Shown: positions 1 through 9,153 of the stretch, in pieces
How positions within the stretch are numbered: position 1 is the stretch's first letter
Layout of the letters: each line of letters opens with the position of its first letter
Origin: Marinobacter alexandrii
GTDB taxonomy: Bacteria; Bacteroidota; Bacteroidia; Cytophagales; Cyclobacteriaceae
Assembly: GCA_039984955.1 (NCBI GenBank)
Contig: JBDWTN010000005.1
Coordinates: 744,001 to 808,000, forward strand
Reading direction: 5' to 3'
DNA length: 64,000 nucleotides
The notes under the pieces: model-generated
Databases searched by the model: none
The model's input: only the letters and a program-made list of their open reading frames with translations
Told to the model about the DNA's origin: nothing
Program-made: the position numbers and the translations under genes

Positions 1-1
1 T

Positions 2-1948
2 GATTTCAATAATTTATGGGTAGGGCTAAATAATGGAATTTGTGTAGTTGAACTTGGCTCTCCTTTCTCTCTCATCAATGAAAATGTAGGTTTGGAGGGC
101 ACAGGATATTCTGCTGCCAAATTGAATGATGAAATTTATTTAGGGACAAGCAGTGGCGTATTTGTTCCGAATGAAGCATTGGGAGATATGGATGCTAGAG
201 CGGGGTATTCTGTATTGACCGGCAGTGAAGGCTTGGTAAATAGTATTTCTATACTAGACAAAAAGTTAATACTCGGTCATCATGAGGGAGCATTTATACT
301 GAATGAAGGGAAGATTGAGGAGTTCAGTAATGAAACCGGATTTTGGGGTTTTAAAAAATTTGCCAAGAACAAATTAATTGGTGGAACTTATAATGGATTC
401 TTCCTTTTCAAGAATTTAGATATACCTGAACTTGATAAATCACTAAAAGGCTTAAGTGAGTCCTCTAGAGTTTTTGAATTTGAAGATGATTCAACTCTAT
501 GGATGACGCACGGATATAAAGGTGCCTACAAAATCAAATTTAAATCTGACTCAATAAATCAGTTATCACACTATGGATCAAGTGATGGTTTTCCTTCGGA
601 TATTCTTATAAGTGTTTACAAAATAGACAAAGAATTGATTTTTACGGCAGAATCTGGAATCTATCAATACAGTCAAGAATTGGATGAGTTTACGCCACAT
701 CCATTCCTAAATGAATGGTTTAGAAACCGACATGTAAGTAAAATAAAGCAGGCTGGAGATAGGATTTTTTACATTGCAGGAGGCGAGTTGGGTCTCATGC
801 AAAAAAAATCAATTGGAATCTATGAGTCTGAAGAAAAGCAATTCAAAAAGATAAATAGTTACATAAGTGACGATCTTGAGAATATCAATATCATCAATGA
901 TGACAACATTTTGATTGGCGCAAAAGAAGGGTTTATCCTTTATCAATCTATTTTGGACAAACCAATCAAAGATTCATATAACACCTACTTAAAAAATGTA
1001 GACATAACCAATCTAGATGATGAACTAAGTTCGATCTCAGGATCGTTTTTTGAATCAGCATCCATCGACAGCCCCAAGCTCATCCGATTTGAATATTCTG
1101 CTCCTTTCTATGATGGTCTTAGTGATTTGAAGTATTCATACAGACTAAAGCCATATGATGAAAGTTGGTCAGAGTGGACCAACACTAATTGGAAGGAATA
1201 TACTAACCTACCGGCTAAGAATTATGAATTTGAAGTCAAGTCTGTCAATGTCTACGGTAACGAAAGTAAGGTTAGCACCTATTCATTCACTATAAATCCT
1301 CGGTGGTATGAGTCTGAATTAGCCTATACCCTTTATTCATTTATCATATTAGTCATTTTCACAAGTGTCCTTTACACAAGAGAAAAGAAGCATAAGACAG
1401 AAAAAGAAATTTTAAACCTAAATAAAGAAAAAGAGATCCGATCAAAGGAACGTGAAATACATGAGTTTTCGGAAAAGACCAATCAGGAGATTCAGAATTT
1501 AAAAAATGAGAGTCTGAAAAAAGAAATTGATCACAAAAACAGCCAGCTCGCGTCTGTCACTATGCATTTGTTGAGTAAGAATGAATTTGTAATGTCAATC
1601 CGGAAAAAACTCGGTGATGCATTGACCACTAAGGACAATTCTGATAATCTAAGTAAAATAGTAAGATCAATTGACAAGAATATAGATGAGGACGAAGCGT
1701 GGGAAACATTTGCTCATCATTTTGATCAAGTTCATGGAAACTTTTTACATAAGCTAAAACAAGAGGTGAAGCTAACTCCTCAAGAAACCAAGCTATGCGC
1801 TTACCTAAAGATGAACATGAGCACCAAAGACATTGCAAACCTTATGAATATAACGATACGTGGGGTTGAGTTGGCACGATATCGATTGAGAAAAAAATTA
1901 GGTATTAGTCGGAAAGTTAACCTGGTTGAATTCTTGGATAATTATTAA
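2..1948 (+). CDS. Two-component-propeller / triple-tyrosine / LuxR-type regulator (5' end missing)
   Basis: The frame is open from base 2, so the true start lies before the window; about 648 residues are visible. The N-terminal part has repeats of the two-component-regulator propeller type (for example the NNLWVGLNNGI motif at the edge). A triple-tyrosine (Y_Y_Y) domain follows at roughly visible residues 360-433, then one membrane segment (about 440-458), a charged coiled coil (about 460-520) and a C-terminal LuxR-like helix-turn-helix (about 589-646, with the core LTPQETKLCAYL and STKDIANLM). No histidine kinase or receiver domain is present. Such proteins are one-piece membrane sensors in Bacteroidota, with a periplasmic propeller and a cytoplasmic DNA-binding tail. 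It ends 4 bp from the convergent pfkA gene. Its position next to sugar genes suggests a carbohydrate signal, but that is inference. Confidence 0.85.
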   Translation, partial: DFNNLWVGLNNGICVVELGSPFSLINENVGLEGTGYSAAKLNDEIYLGTSSGVFVPNEALGDMDARAGYSVLTGSEGLVNSISILDKKLILGHHEGAFILNEGKIEEFSNETGFWGFKKFAKNKLIGGTYNGFFLFKNLDIPELDKSLKGLSESSRVFEFEDDSTLWMTHGYKGAYKIKFKSDSINQLSHYGSSDGFPSDILISVYKIDKELIFTAESGIYQYSQELDEFTPHPFLNEWFRNRHVSKIKQAGDRIFYIAGGELGLMQKKSIGIYESEEKQFKKINSYISDDLENINIINDDNILIGAKEGFILYQSILDKPIKDSYNTYLKNVDITNLDDELSSISGSFFESASIDSPKLIRFEYSAPFYDGLSDLKYSYRLKPYDESWSEWTNTNWKEYTNLPAKNYEFEVKSVNVYGNESKVSTYSFTINPRWYESELAYTLYSFIILVIFTSVLYTREKKHKTEKEILNLNKEKEIRSKEREIHEFSEKTNQEIQNLKNESLKKEIDHKNSQLASVTMHLLSKNEFVMSIRKKLGDALTTKDNSDNLSKIVRSIDKNIDEDEAWETFAHHFDQVHGNFLHKLKQEVKLTPQETKLCAYLKMNMSTKDIANLMNITIRGVELARYRLRKKLGISRKVNLVEFLDNY

Positions 1949-1952
1949 ACTG

Positions 1953-2924
1953 TCAGTTATTCATAACATCAACCAGACGCATCAGTTCACTATTGATGGG
2001 TTTGGTTTTACTTATGGCCAGCTTGAAACTTGTGTATGTGATTTTATTATCAATAACACCAGCCATCACATTTGACTTCCCATTTATCAAACCTTCCACA
2101 GCAGCCAGTCCAAGTCTGCTAGCCAATAATCGATCAATAGATGTGGGTGACCCTCCTCTTTGTAAATGTCCCAAAGTCGAGACACGAATATCTAGTTTTG
2201 GGAGTTTATCCATCACTTTATTAGCTATCTCATGTGCGTTTCCTTGTTCATCCCCTTCAGCCACGATCACAATTGCAGATGTTTTCTCCTTATCTCTTCC
2301 TTTATTCAACGTATCAATCACATCTTGAATCGTAGTAGAAGTTTCAGGCACCATTACCAATTCAGCACCTCCTCCTATTCCACAATGAATGGCGATATAT
2401 CCTGAATGACGTCCCATTACTTCTACAAAGAATACTCGATCATGTGAGTTAGCAGTATCTCTTATCTTATCAATCGCTTCAAGTGCAGTATTTACGGCTG
2501 TATCAAAACCAATCGTATAGTCTGAACCATAGAGGTCATTGTCTATGGTTCCCGGAGCTCCTATAGTTGGGATACCGTATTCTTCATAGAAAATATTTGC
2601 CCCTGTAAATGTTCCATCTCCACCGATCGCAACAAGCCCTTCTATCCCTTTTGCTTTCAACTGTTCGTAAGCTTTTTTTCGTCCTTCTTTGGTTCTAAAA
2701 TCTTCGCTTCTAGCCGATTTAAGGATTGTTCCTCCTTTTTGCAAAATGTTACTTACTGAATATGACTTCATCAAATACATGTCACCATTGATGATTCCAT
2801 TGTATCCGTATCTAATTCCATAAACATTCAGTCCAAGGCTTAATCCAGATCTCACAACTGCTCTTACACAAGCATTCATGCCTGGCGCATCACCTCCTGA
2901 AGTAAAAACTCCTATATTTTTCAT
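1953..2924 (-). CDS. pfkA: ATP-dependent 6-phosphofructokinase
   Basis: Phosphorylates fructose 6-phosphate to fructose 1,6-bisphosphate in glycolysis. The 323-residue length is normal for the bacterial A-type enzyme. Visible hallmarks are the N-terminal TSGGDAPGMN ATP site, the GGDGTFTGA nucleotide loop, the catalytic PGTIDND motif with the base aspartate, the MGRHSGYIA substrate segment and LGHLQRGGSPTSIDR near the C-terminus. It lies 58 bp downstream of the ROK kinase gene on the same strand, so both may be co-transcribed. Together they would feed glucose released by the neighbouring amylases and GH31 enzyme into glycolysis. The family call is secure; operon membership is inferred from strand and spacing. 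Confidence 0.96.
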   Translation of the reverse strand: MKNIGVFTSGGDAPGMNACVRAVVRSGLSLGLNVYGIRYGYNGIINGDMYLMKSYSVSNILQKGGTILKSARSEDFRTKEGRKKAYEQLKAKGIEGLVAIGGDGTFTGANIFYEEYGIPTIGAPGTIDNDLYGSDYTIGFDTAVNTALEAIDKIRDTANSHDRVFFVEVMGRHSGYIAIHCGIGGGAELVMVPETSTTIQDVIDTLNKGRDKEKTSAIVIVAEGDEQGNAHEIANKVMDKLPKLDIRVSTLGHLQRGGSPTSIDRLLASRLGLAAVEGLINGKSNVMAGVIDNKITYTSFKLAISKTKPINSELMRLVDVMNN

Positions 2925-2982
2925 TTTATCTGTTAGTTGAATAGATGGCTCTATTTTTAAAACTTATTAACCTGTTCTTGTA

Positions 2983-3933
2983 CTAGCTATCTAGGTATTT
3001 CCAAACTAGACTAGATGCTCCCAAAATAGGTGCATCATCATCCTTAAGACCTGAGGGTAATAGCTGTATCTTCTTATCAAGAAACATAGGCATTAGAAAA
3101 TGCTCCATATTTTCCTGAGCGGGGGTAAAGATATGATCGCCTGCTTTTGACAAACCACCCAACAAAAATATAGCTTCTGGATCAGTATGAACAACAAAAT
3201 CGGAAAGCTTCATTCCTAAAATCCTTCCTGTATACTTAAAAGCCTCTATGGCTATTTTATCTCCCTTTTCAGCGGCTTCAGATATCGTTCGTGTACTCAA
3301 ATCGTCAAAACTAATTGCGCGAAGTACACTTGGTTCGGTATAGTCAGCCAGCAATTTATAAACAGTTCTTCGAATGCCTGTTGCACTCACATAAGTCTCT
3401 AAACATCCTTTCTTTCCACAAGCACAGTTTCTTCCATGTGCGTTAACAAGTGTATGTCCAAGTTCGCCAGCAAATCCATGTTTGCCATAGACCAGATCAC
3501 CATTGATTACAATCCCACTACCCAGGCCAGTTCCAACAGTCAAGACAACAAAGTCTTTCATGTTCTTGGCTTTTCCATAAACCATTTCGCCCAATGCTGC
3601 GGCATTTGCATCATTCGTTAATGCACATTTGAGCCCAAACACTTTTTCTACTTCCTCTGCGAATCTAGATACACCCTTCCAAGGTAGGTTAGGTGGATTT
3701 TCAATGGTTCCCTTGTAATAGTTGGCATTGGGAGCACCCACCCCTACACCAATTACATTTTCAATTGAATGGAGCTCCTCTATCTCTTTTTTGAGTGATT
3801 GAATAAATGACGGATAATCTGCATAGTCCTGCGTTTTGATCCGAGATTGTGCGATAATATTTCCCTCCTGATCAGCAATACCAAACTTTGAGTTCGTTCC
3901 ACCTATATCAATACCAATTGCAAGTTTATTCAT
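2983..3933 (-). CDS. ROK-family sugar kinase, probable glucokinase
   Basis: A 316-residue cytoplasmic kinase of the ROK family. The N-terminus carries the phosphate-binding IGIDIGGTNSKFGIAD loop. A central TVGTGLGSGIVINGD segment and the ROK zinc motif (GHTLVNAHGRNCACGKKGCLE, with H and three cysteines of the CxCGxxGCxE type) are complete. This makes an active sugar kinase more likely than a repressor, and there is no N-terminal helix-turn-helix. Glucose is the likeliest substrate because the surrounding genes produce glucose from maltodextrins and pfkA follows. ROK members also include fructokinases and N-acetyl-sugar kinases, so specificity is inferred from context. Confidence 0.9.
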   Translation of the reverse strand: MNKLAIGIDIGGTNSKFGIADQEGNIIAQSRIKTQDYADYPSFIQSLKKEIEELHSIENVIGVGVGAPNANYYKGTIENPPNLPWKGVSRFAEEVEKVFGLKCALTNDANAAALGEMVYGKAKNMKDFVVLTVGTGLGSGIVINGDLVYGKHGFAGELGHTLVNAHGRNCACGKKGCLETYVSATGIRRTVYKLLADYTEPSVLRAISFDDLSTRTISEAAEKGDKIAIEAFKYTGRILGMKLSDFVVHTDPEAIFLLGGLSKAGDHIFTPAQENMEHFLMPMFLDKKIQLLPSGLKDDDAPILGASSLVWKYLDS

Positions 3934-4134
3934 CTAATACTGTTGACCTTTTTAATTCTATCGTTGCTCAAAAATCGCAACATCGTTCATTAACGGGAAT
4001 AGGATTTGTTTCGAATCTCAATGGTATTTCACCCATCTAAAGATCAAGCCTCTCCTTCTTTCATTATCACTTCGTCACGGTCGTCAACTCAAATTTAGAA
4101 TTGATTCTGCGCATATCAATACCTAGTTTGGACA

Positions 4135-5469
4135 TTATCCTTCAATTGCCTTTTTATTAACAATAATCAAGTTTGCGAATCCTGCTAAAATGAGCGACAC
4201 TCCAGCAAGAAGCATTGTATTTATTGTCGCTTCCCCAAAAAGCAATTTATAAGTGAAGTTTATACCTCCAAGTGCAGCTACAATCTGAGGAATAACAATA
4301 AACATGTTAAAAAGTCCCATGAACATGCCCATCTTTTTACCGTCAATGGCACTCGACAGCATAGCATATGGCATTGAAAGTATACTGGCCCATGCCATTC
4401 CAACAGCTACAAATGAAATGTGAAGCATCCAAGCTTCAGATACATAGAACATGGATATAAACCCTAGTCCACCAATGATCAGGCTGATCATATGAAGATA
4501 TTTTCTATTGATAGAATACTTGCTGGTTACGAACACCAACAGCAGTGCATAAGCCATAGAAGCCAAACCATATGTTCCCATATAATAACCCACTTGAGCA
4601 GAAGCAGCATTATACTCTTCAGAATTTGATGGTTCAAATACATGCTCTGTCAAAGCGATATTGGCAAAATTCCACATGGTGAAAAATGCAAACCATGAGA
4701 AGAATTGGACAACACCAAGTTTTTTCATTACCAATGGCATACTCTTGATGCCGCTAAAAATCTCCTTTACTCCATGTATAAATCCTTTGGCTTTTTCTTT
4801 CTCTTTGCGGAATGCTTCAAGGTCTTCTGGTGGATACTCCTTGGTGGAAAATATCGTATACAGGATTGAAATCATAAATACTAGTGCACCAACTGCGAAA
4901 GCTACTTTGACTGAGTCCGGAACTACTCCGCCGGTTGAATCATTAGAAACGCCCAGATTCGTTACAAACCAGGGAAGTCCACTTGCTACCCATGTTCCTA
5001 TACCTATAACAAGCGTTTGAACTACAAATCCAAATGATCTTTGTTTTTCTGGAAGCTTATCTGCAACTAATGCCCTAAATGGTTCCATACTGATATTGAT
5101 GGAAGCATCCAGTATCCATAGAAATCCAGCAGCCATCCATAGAGCTGATGAATATGGGACAAAAAACAAAGCAATGGAACTAAGAACTGCTCCTATTAGA
5201 AAAAATGGTTTTCTCCTACCCCAACGTACACTCCATGTTCGATCACTTAAGTATCCAATGACAGGTTGAACTAAAAGGCCTGTCAATGGGGCTGCAATCC
5301 ACAAAGCAGGAATCTGATCTTTTGAAGCGCCCATAGACAAAAAGATTTGAGACATAAAACCTCCTTGCAGGGCAAATCCAAATTGGATTCCAAGAAACCC
5401 AAAACTCATGTTCCATATCTGCCAAAAACTGAGTCTTGGCTTATCAGAGCCTAGCGAAACATTACTCAT
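4135..5469 (-). CDS. MFS sugar transporter (maltose/maltodextrin-type, 12 TM)
   Basis: An inner-membrane permease of about 444 residues with about 12 hydrophobic segments. The N-terminus (LSFWQIWNMSFGFLGIQFGF) and the GYLSDRTWSVRWGRRKPF loop between helices 2 and 3 match the SLC45/GPH-like sugar transporters found in Bacteroidota maltose loci. I chose the ATG at 5469 because it sits inside the stop of the upstream amylase gene (ATGAGTAA overlap), a typical coupled start; an alternative ATG at 5481 would add four residues. It is the last gene of the minus-strand block GH31 - GH13 - GH13 - MFS. This places it as importer of the maltose or glucose made by the two exported amylases. The substrate is inferred. 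Confidence 0.88.
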   Translation of the reverse strand: MSNVSLGSDKPRLSFWQIWNMSFGFLGIQFGFALQGGFMSQIFLSMGASKDQIPALWIAAPLTGLLVQPVIGYLSDRTWSVRWGRRKPFFLIGAVLSSIALFFVPYSSALWMAAGFLWILDASINISMEPFRALVADKLPEKQRSFGFVVQTLVIGIGTWVASGLPWFVTNLGVSNDSTGGVVPDSVKVAFAVGALVFMISILYTIFSTKEYPPEDLEAFRKEKEKAKGFIHGVKEIFSGIKSMPLVMKKLGVVQFFSWFAFFTMWNFANIALTEHVFEPSNSEEYNAASAQVGYYMGTYGLASMAYALLLVFVTSKYSINRKYLHMISLIIGGLGFISMFYVSEAWMLHISFVAVGMAWASILSMPYAMLSSAIDGKKMGMFMGLFNMFIVIPQIVAALGGINFTYKLLFGEATINTMLLAGVSLILAGFANLIIVNKKAIEG

Positions 5470-6823
5470 TGTTCGCAGCATTTGCTCCTACATAATACGC
5501 ATATGGCTCCAAGGAGTCCATCTTCTCAGAAACCTCTACACCTGAAAAGAAATCGGTGAAAGAAATCAATTCAGCTATAGATATATCTTGAGGTTGATCG
5601 GAAAGGTTGATCAATGTTGTCACCGTATTATCTCCCTTAGATCTTTTATAAGCAATGACATTGGTATTTCCAGTCGGAATAAATGTAGGTCGACCTCCAA
5701 ATTCTCCATTGAAAAGTGCTGCATTGTCATGCTTAATATCTACCAGCTTTGAGTAGAATTCCTGATATTTCACATCGTCCCAATCGATCGAGTCTTTTTC
5801 AAAGAATGCTAATCGCTTATTCAGACCAGCTTCTTGCCCACTATATATCAATGGCATACCCTGAATGGTAAATGCTAAGACTGCAAAAGCTTTGTGCCCT
5901 TCTCCGAATCGTTCAAACACAGTACCATTCCATGAGTTTTCATCGTGGTTGGTAGTGAAATTCATTCTAAATGCATTTGTAGGGTAGCGGCTATAGTCCT
6001 CATTAATAAAGTTGACTAGATCGTCTGCATTCTTTTCGCCTTTCGCAACATCATTCATTGTATGATGAAACCCCCATCCGTACGTCATGTGAAAGGCATC
6101 TTCATGCATTTCTGGTTTCTCTTCTTCAGCCAACATGAAAAGGTCTTTATCCATATCCAATGAATCCTTTGCTCTGTTCCAAAAATCCATTGGAACAGCA
6201 CCTGCGACATCACATCGATATCCGTCAATGTCCGTTTCATTTATCCAAAATCTAAGCGCTGAAATCATGTCATTTTGCATGTCCATGTTTTCAAAATTTA
6301 AGTCTGCCACATCCGTCCAGTCTGTTCCTTCTGGCCAGGTCACATTTCCAAGAGAGTCTGTGTTATGATATCCTTCTATTTCAGTCCAGGCATGGTCAAA
6401 AGACGTATGATTAGCTACCCAGTCCAGGATAACCTTCATTCCCCTGGAGTGAGCATCGTCCACCAAGTTCTTAAAGTCTTCCATGGTACCAAACTCGGGA
6501 TTCACAGCTGTATAGTCCCGAATTGAATAATAACTTCCTAGCCCCCCTTTCCTATTCTTTTCTCCAATTGGTTGAACAGGCATAACCCAAAGAATGTCTA
6601 CTCCTAATTCTTCCAATCGCGGTAAATGGTCTTGAAAGGCATTAAAAGTACCTTCTGGAGTATACTGCCGTATGTTAACTTCATAGATAACCATATCCTT
6701 TGCCTTTTCTGGATACATTATTTCGCTAATGTCTGGCGCTTTCGTACTATTAGTTGTAGTGGAACAAGACCAGGCTACAATAGCCAGTAAAATCAAGTGG
6801 GTAAGTATTTTCATTCTTTTCAA
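5462..6823 (-). CDS. GH13 alpha-amylase-family lipoprotein
   Basis: A 453-residue glycoside hydrolase with a lipoprotein signal ending in AWSC (cysteine near residue 20). The residues after the cysteine (STTTN) are not acidic, which suggests a periplasmic rather than surface location. The GH13 signature blocks are intact: VILDWVANH (region I), DGYRCDVAG with the nucleophile Asp near 205, LAEEE with the acid/base Glu near 233, and TTNHDENSW with the third Asp near 293. A short C-terminal all-beta domain follows. It would cleave alpha-1,4-linked maltodextrins. The start overlaps the stop of the upstream GH13 gene by 4 bp and its own end overlaps the MFS start, so the three are probably translationally coupled. 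Exact product specificity cannot be read from sequence. Confidence 0.92.
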   Translation of the reverse strand: MKRMKILTHLILLAIVAWSCSTTTNSTKAPDISEIMYPEKAKDMVIYEVNIRQYTPEGTFNAFQDHLPRLEELGVDILWVMPVQPIGEKNRKGGLGSYYSIRDYTAVNPEFGTMEDFKNLVDDAHSRGMKVILDWVANHTSFDHAWTEIEGYHNTDSLGNVTWPEGTDWTDVADLNFENMDMQNDMISALRFWINETDIDGYRCDVAGAVPMDFWNRAKDSLDMDKDLFMLAEEEKPEMHEDAFHMTYGWGFHHTMNDVAKGEKNADDLVNFINEDYSRYPTNAFRMNFTTNHDENSWNGTVFERFGEGHKAFAVLAFTIQGMPLIYSGQEAGLNKRLAFFEKDSIDWDDVKYQEFYSKLVDIKHDNAALFNGEFGGRPTFIPTGNTNVIAYKRSKGDNTVTTLINLSDQPQDISIAELISFTDFFSGVEVSEKMDSLEPYAYYVGANAANNE

Positions 6824-9153
6824 TTGTAGGTAACTATTTCAAAAGTATTGGCTGGTACAACTAGTTCTCCGTCTTCCATAAATCCATAAAAATTAATGTC
6901 CCCTCCTCTGGATATTTCAACTGAAACCTGCTCTTCAGAGGTATTAAAGACGGCTACTACCTTGTTGTCAAAATATTGACGTGAAATAATAAGGTGCGTA
7001 TCAGAAACACCTAAAACTTCCGTGTCTCCATATATCAATGCCAGGTTGTCCTTTCTGATCTTTATCAATTTCTTCGTGCGCTCAAGTGTTGCTTGCTGGT
7101 GCCTATCCAAGTTACCAAACTGCATTTGTCGTCGATTATCAGGATCATTACCTCCGGGAGAACCATATTCATCACCGTAATAAATACACGGAATGCCCGG
7201 AATAGTCATCATATAAGCAGTCAACGCTGAAAGCTTTTGATAGGCCAGCGTGTCTTGAATAGCTATTTCTCTATTCCATCCTGCATACTTGGTGTCTTCT
7301 CCAAACTCCAGTGATCCATCAGCATATGAAATGAATCGAGGACGGTCCTGATTCCCTGTGATGTAACCCATGAGATTATGATCTCCATAAAATCGGATAC
7401 TCTCTTGAAGTGAATTAGCCAATTCTTTCATAGACCCTCCACCTCCACCAAAAGCAGAGACCGCTCTATCGTACATGTTAAAGTCAAATTGTGCATCCAA
7501 CATGCCTGAGCTTATATAGCTTTTAATTAACTCGTGACTTCCATAGGTTTCCCCTATTTGGAAAACCGGCTGTCCAGTTTTACTCGCAATTTGCTCTTTC
7601 AATTTATAGGTCAAAACTCTCCAAAATATCTCAGGGATGTGCTTAGTAGCATCATGTCTGAATCCATCAATTCCATACTCTTTCAACCAAAAGATGGCCG
7701 AATCAGTCATTGGATCAACCGTTTCCATTCGAGAGAGATCAAGCGTAGGCAAAAACGTATCAAACCAGGTAGTTAGTCTCTGATCATCCCATCGTTCTGT
7801 GTTTAAAGATCCGTCTGGCAAATAAAGATCTGTTGCCCAGTCAGGATGCTCTTGGTAGATTGGATGTTGCTCATGCACATGGTTGGCTACATAGTCCAAC
7901 AGTACATTCATGTTCTGGTCGTGCGCATTATTTACCAGTGATCTAAATTCGTCTGATGTACCGAAACGATGGTCTACACGGACATTCGAGATAGGCCAAT
8001 AGCCATGATAGGCTGAAAAACTAGTCTGTGGCTCTGGGTATTTCCCGAAAGCCCCTTCTGGGTTTTGTGTGATGGGAGACAGCCAAATCGTATTTGTTCC
8101 CAGTTCTTCAAAATACCCTTCATTAATTTTTTGAGTTATTCCCGCAAGATCACCTCCAAAATAATCTGCTTTCGGATGAACCTCAGGTATATTCAAAGGC
8201 TTGTCATTTTCTTGGTTGCCATTGTTAAAACGATCAACCATCAAGAAGTACATTACCATTGATTCTTGATCACGTCGAGCTATTTGGTTTGGCGAAGAAA
8301 GTACCACCCCTTTGTGTAATGGGATCAATACATCATTACTGACACCCTTCTGATTGTAGGCCCATAATCGGATTTTTGATCGTTCTACCTCTTTAGCATT
8401 ACCAGGAATATTGAGAGTAACCTTATTATCCTGAATACTAATCATGCCCTCAGGTATCAATGTATTTTCCCAATAAGCATACACCTTTTCAATCTGATTA
8501 TTGCTTGTAAGTGTGATAGAGCTTGAACTCTTGTCTTCGGTTTGGATCCGAGGAATAAGATTTGGATCCGAACCAGCAATCGTTATGATAGAATTCCATC
8601 CGCCCATACCATTGCTAATGGAATCTGGGTTGGTCGGATCTCTTTTCTCTACTCCATCCACAACATATAAGTATTGGTAAGTGCCTTCACTTATTGTTTC
8701 GTATCCCGAAAATCCATTTCCCTTTCTTTCCAAAATGGTGTTATTAGGATTCCAGGCATTGAAGTCTCCTTTAATCTTGACATCCGAGACTTCCTGTCCA
8801 GCTTGATAAAAAAAGGAGTGCAATGATTTTTTTGTTCGCTTAAGTAGCACACTCTCTCCTACTCCTTGTGACCAGAAAGTCATGTTGTAGAGAGCTTTCT
8901 TAGGTCTACCTAAAATGCCAATCACAGAGTTATCAACATCCACATAAAAAGGGCCATCTGTAGTAATGGAATCCAGTCTTGAAGCATCTAACACATAATC
9001 ACTCAATACAATCTTCGTTTCTTGAAGATCCAGATTAATGGGAGTAGCCTTACCCACTATCAATGGGGTGTCCAATAATGTGAGCGATTGATTTGTAGAA
9101 TCGCAGGAAATAGCAAAAACAATAATGCTACCAAGTAAAAACCATTTCTTCAT
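6820..9153 (-). CDS. Large multidomain GH13 lipoprotein with CBM48-like domain
   Basis: A 777-residue exported enzyme with a lipoprotein signal (lipobox AISC, Cys about 17). An N-terminal beta domain comes first. A CBM48/E-set-like glycogen-binding module follows (GDFNAWNPNN to about residue 195), then another beta domain, the GH13 barrel (about 290-690) and a C-terminal beta domain. Catalytic blocks are LLDYVANHVH, DGFRHDATKH (nucleophile about 500), IGETYGS (Glu about 535) and GNQDRPRF (Asp about 603). The usual histidine before the last Asp is replaced by Gln. It is probably a periplasmic maltodextrin hydrolase. Its end overlaps the next GH13 gene by 4 bp, and its start overlaps the end of the GH31 gene by 26 bp. 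Amylase versus cyclomaltodextrinase/neopullulanase activity is unresolved. Confidence 0.9.
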   Translation of the reverse strand: MKKWFLLGSIIVFAISCDSTNQSLTLLDTPLIVGKATPINLDLQETKIVLSDYVLDASRLDSITTDGPFYVDVDNSVIGILGRPKKALYNMTFWSQGVGESVLLKRTKKSLHSFFYQAGQEVSDVKIKGDFNAWNPNNTILERKGNGFSGYETISEGTYQYLYVVDGVEKRDPTNPDSISNGMGGWNSIITIAGSDPNLIPRIQTEDKSSSSITLTSNNQIEKVYAYWENTLIPEGMISIQDNKVTLNIPGNAKEVERSKIRLWAYNQKGVSNDVLIPLHKGVVLSSPNQIARRDQESMVMYFLMVDRFNNGNQENDKPLNIPEVHPKADYFGGDLAGITQKINEGYFEELGTNTIWLSPITQNPEGAFGKYPEPQTSFSAYHGYWPISNVRVDHRFGTSDEFRSLVNNAHDQNMNVLLDYVANHVHEQHPIYQEHPDWATDLYLPDGSLNTERWDDQRLTTWFDTFLPTLDLSRMETVDPMTDSAIFWLKEYGIDGFRHDATKHIPEIFWRVLTYKLKEQIASKTGQPVFQIGETYGSHELIKSYISSGMLDAQFDFNMYDRAVSAFGGGGGSMKELANSLQESIRFYGDHNLMGYITGNQDRPRFISYADGSLEFGEDTKYAGWNREIAIQDTLAYQKLSALTAYMMTIPGIPCIYYGDEYGSPGGNDPDNRRQMQFGNLDRHQQATLERTKKLIKIRKDNLALIYGDTEVLGVSDTHLIISRQYFDNKVVAVFNTSEEQVSVEISRGGDINFYGFMEDGELVVPANTFEIVTYN

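Noticed and set aside
3964-3982. GTTGC/GCAAC dyad upstream of the glucokinase gene
   Set aside because: Only 5-bp arms and unlike the LacI-type palindromes; could be chance.
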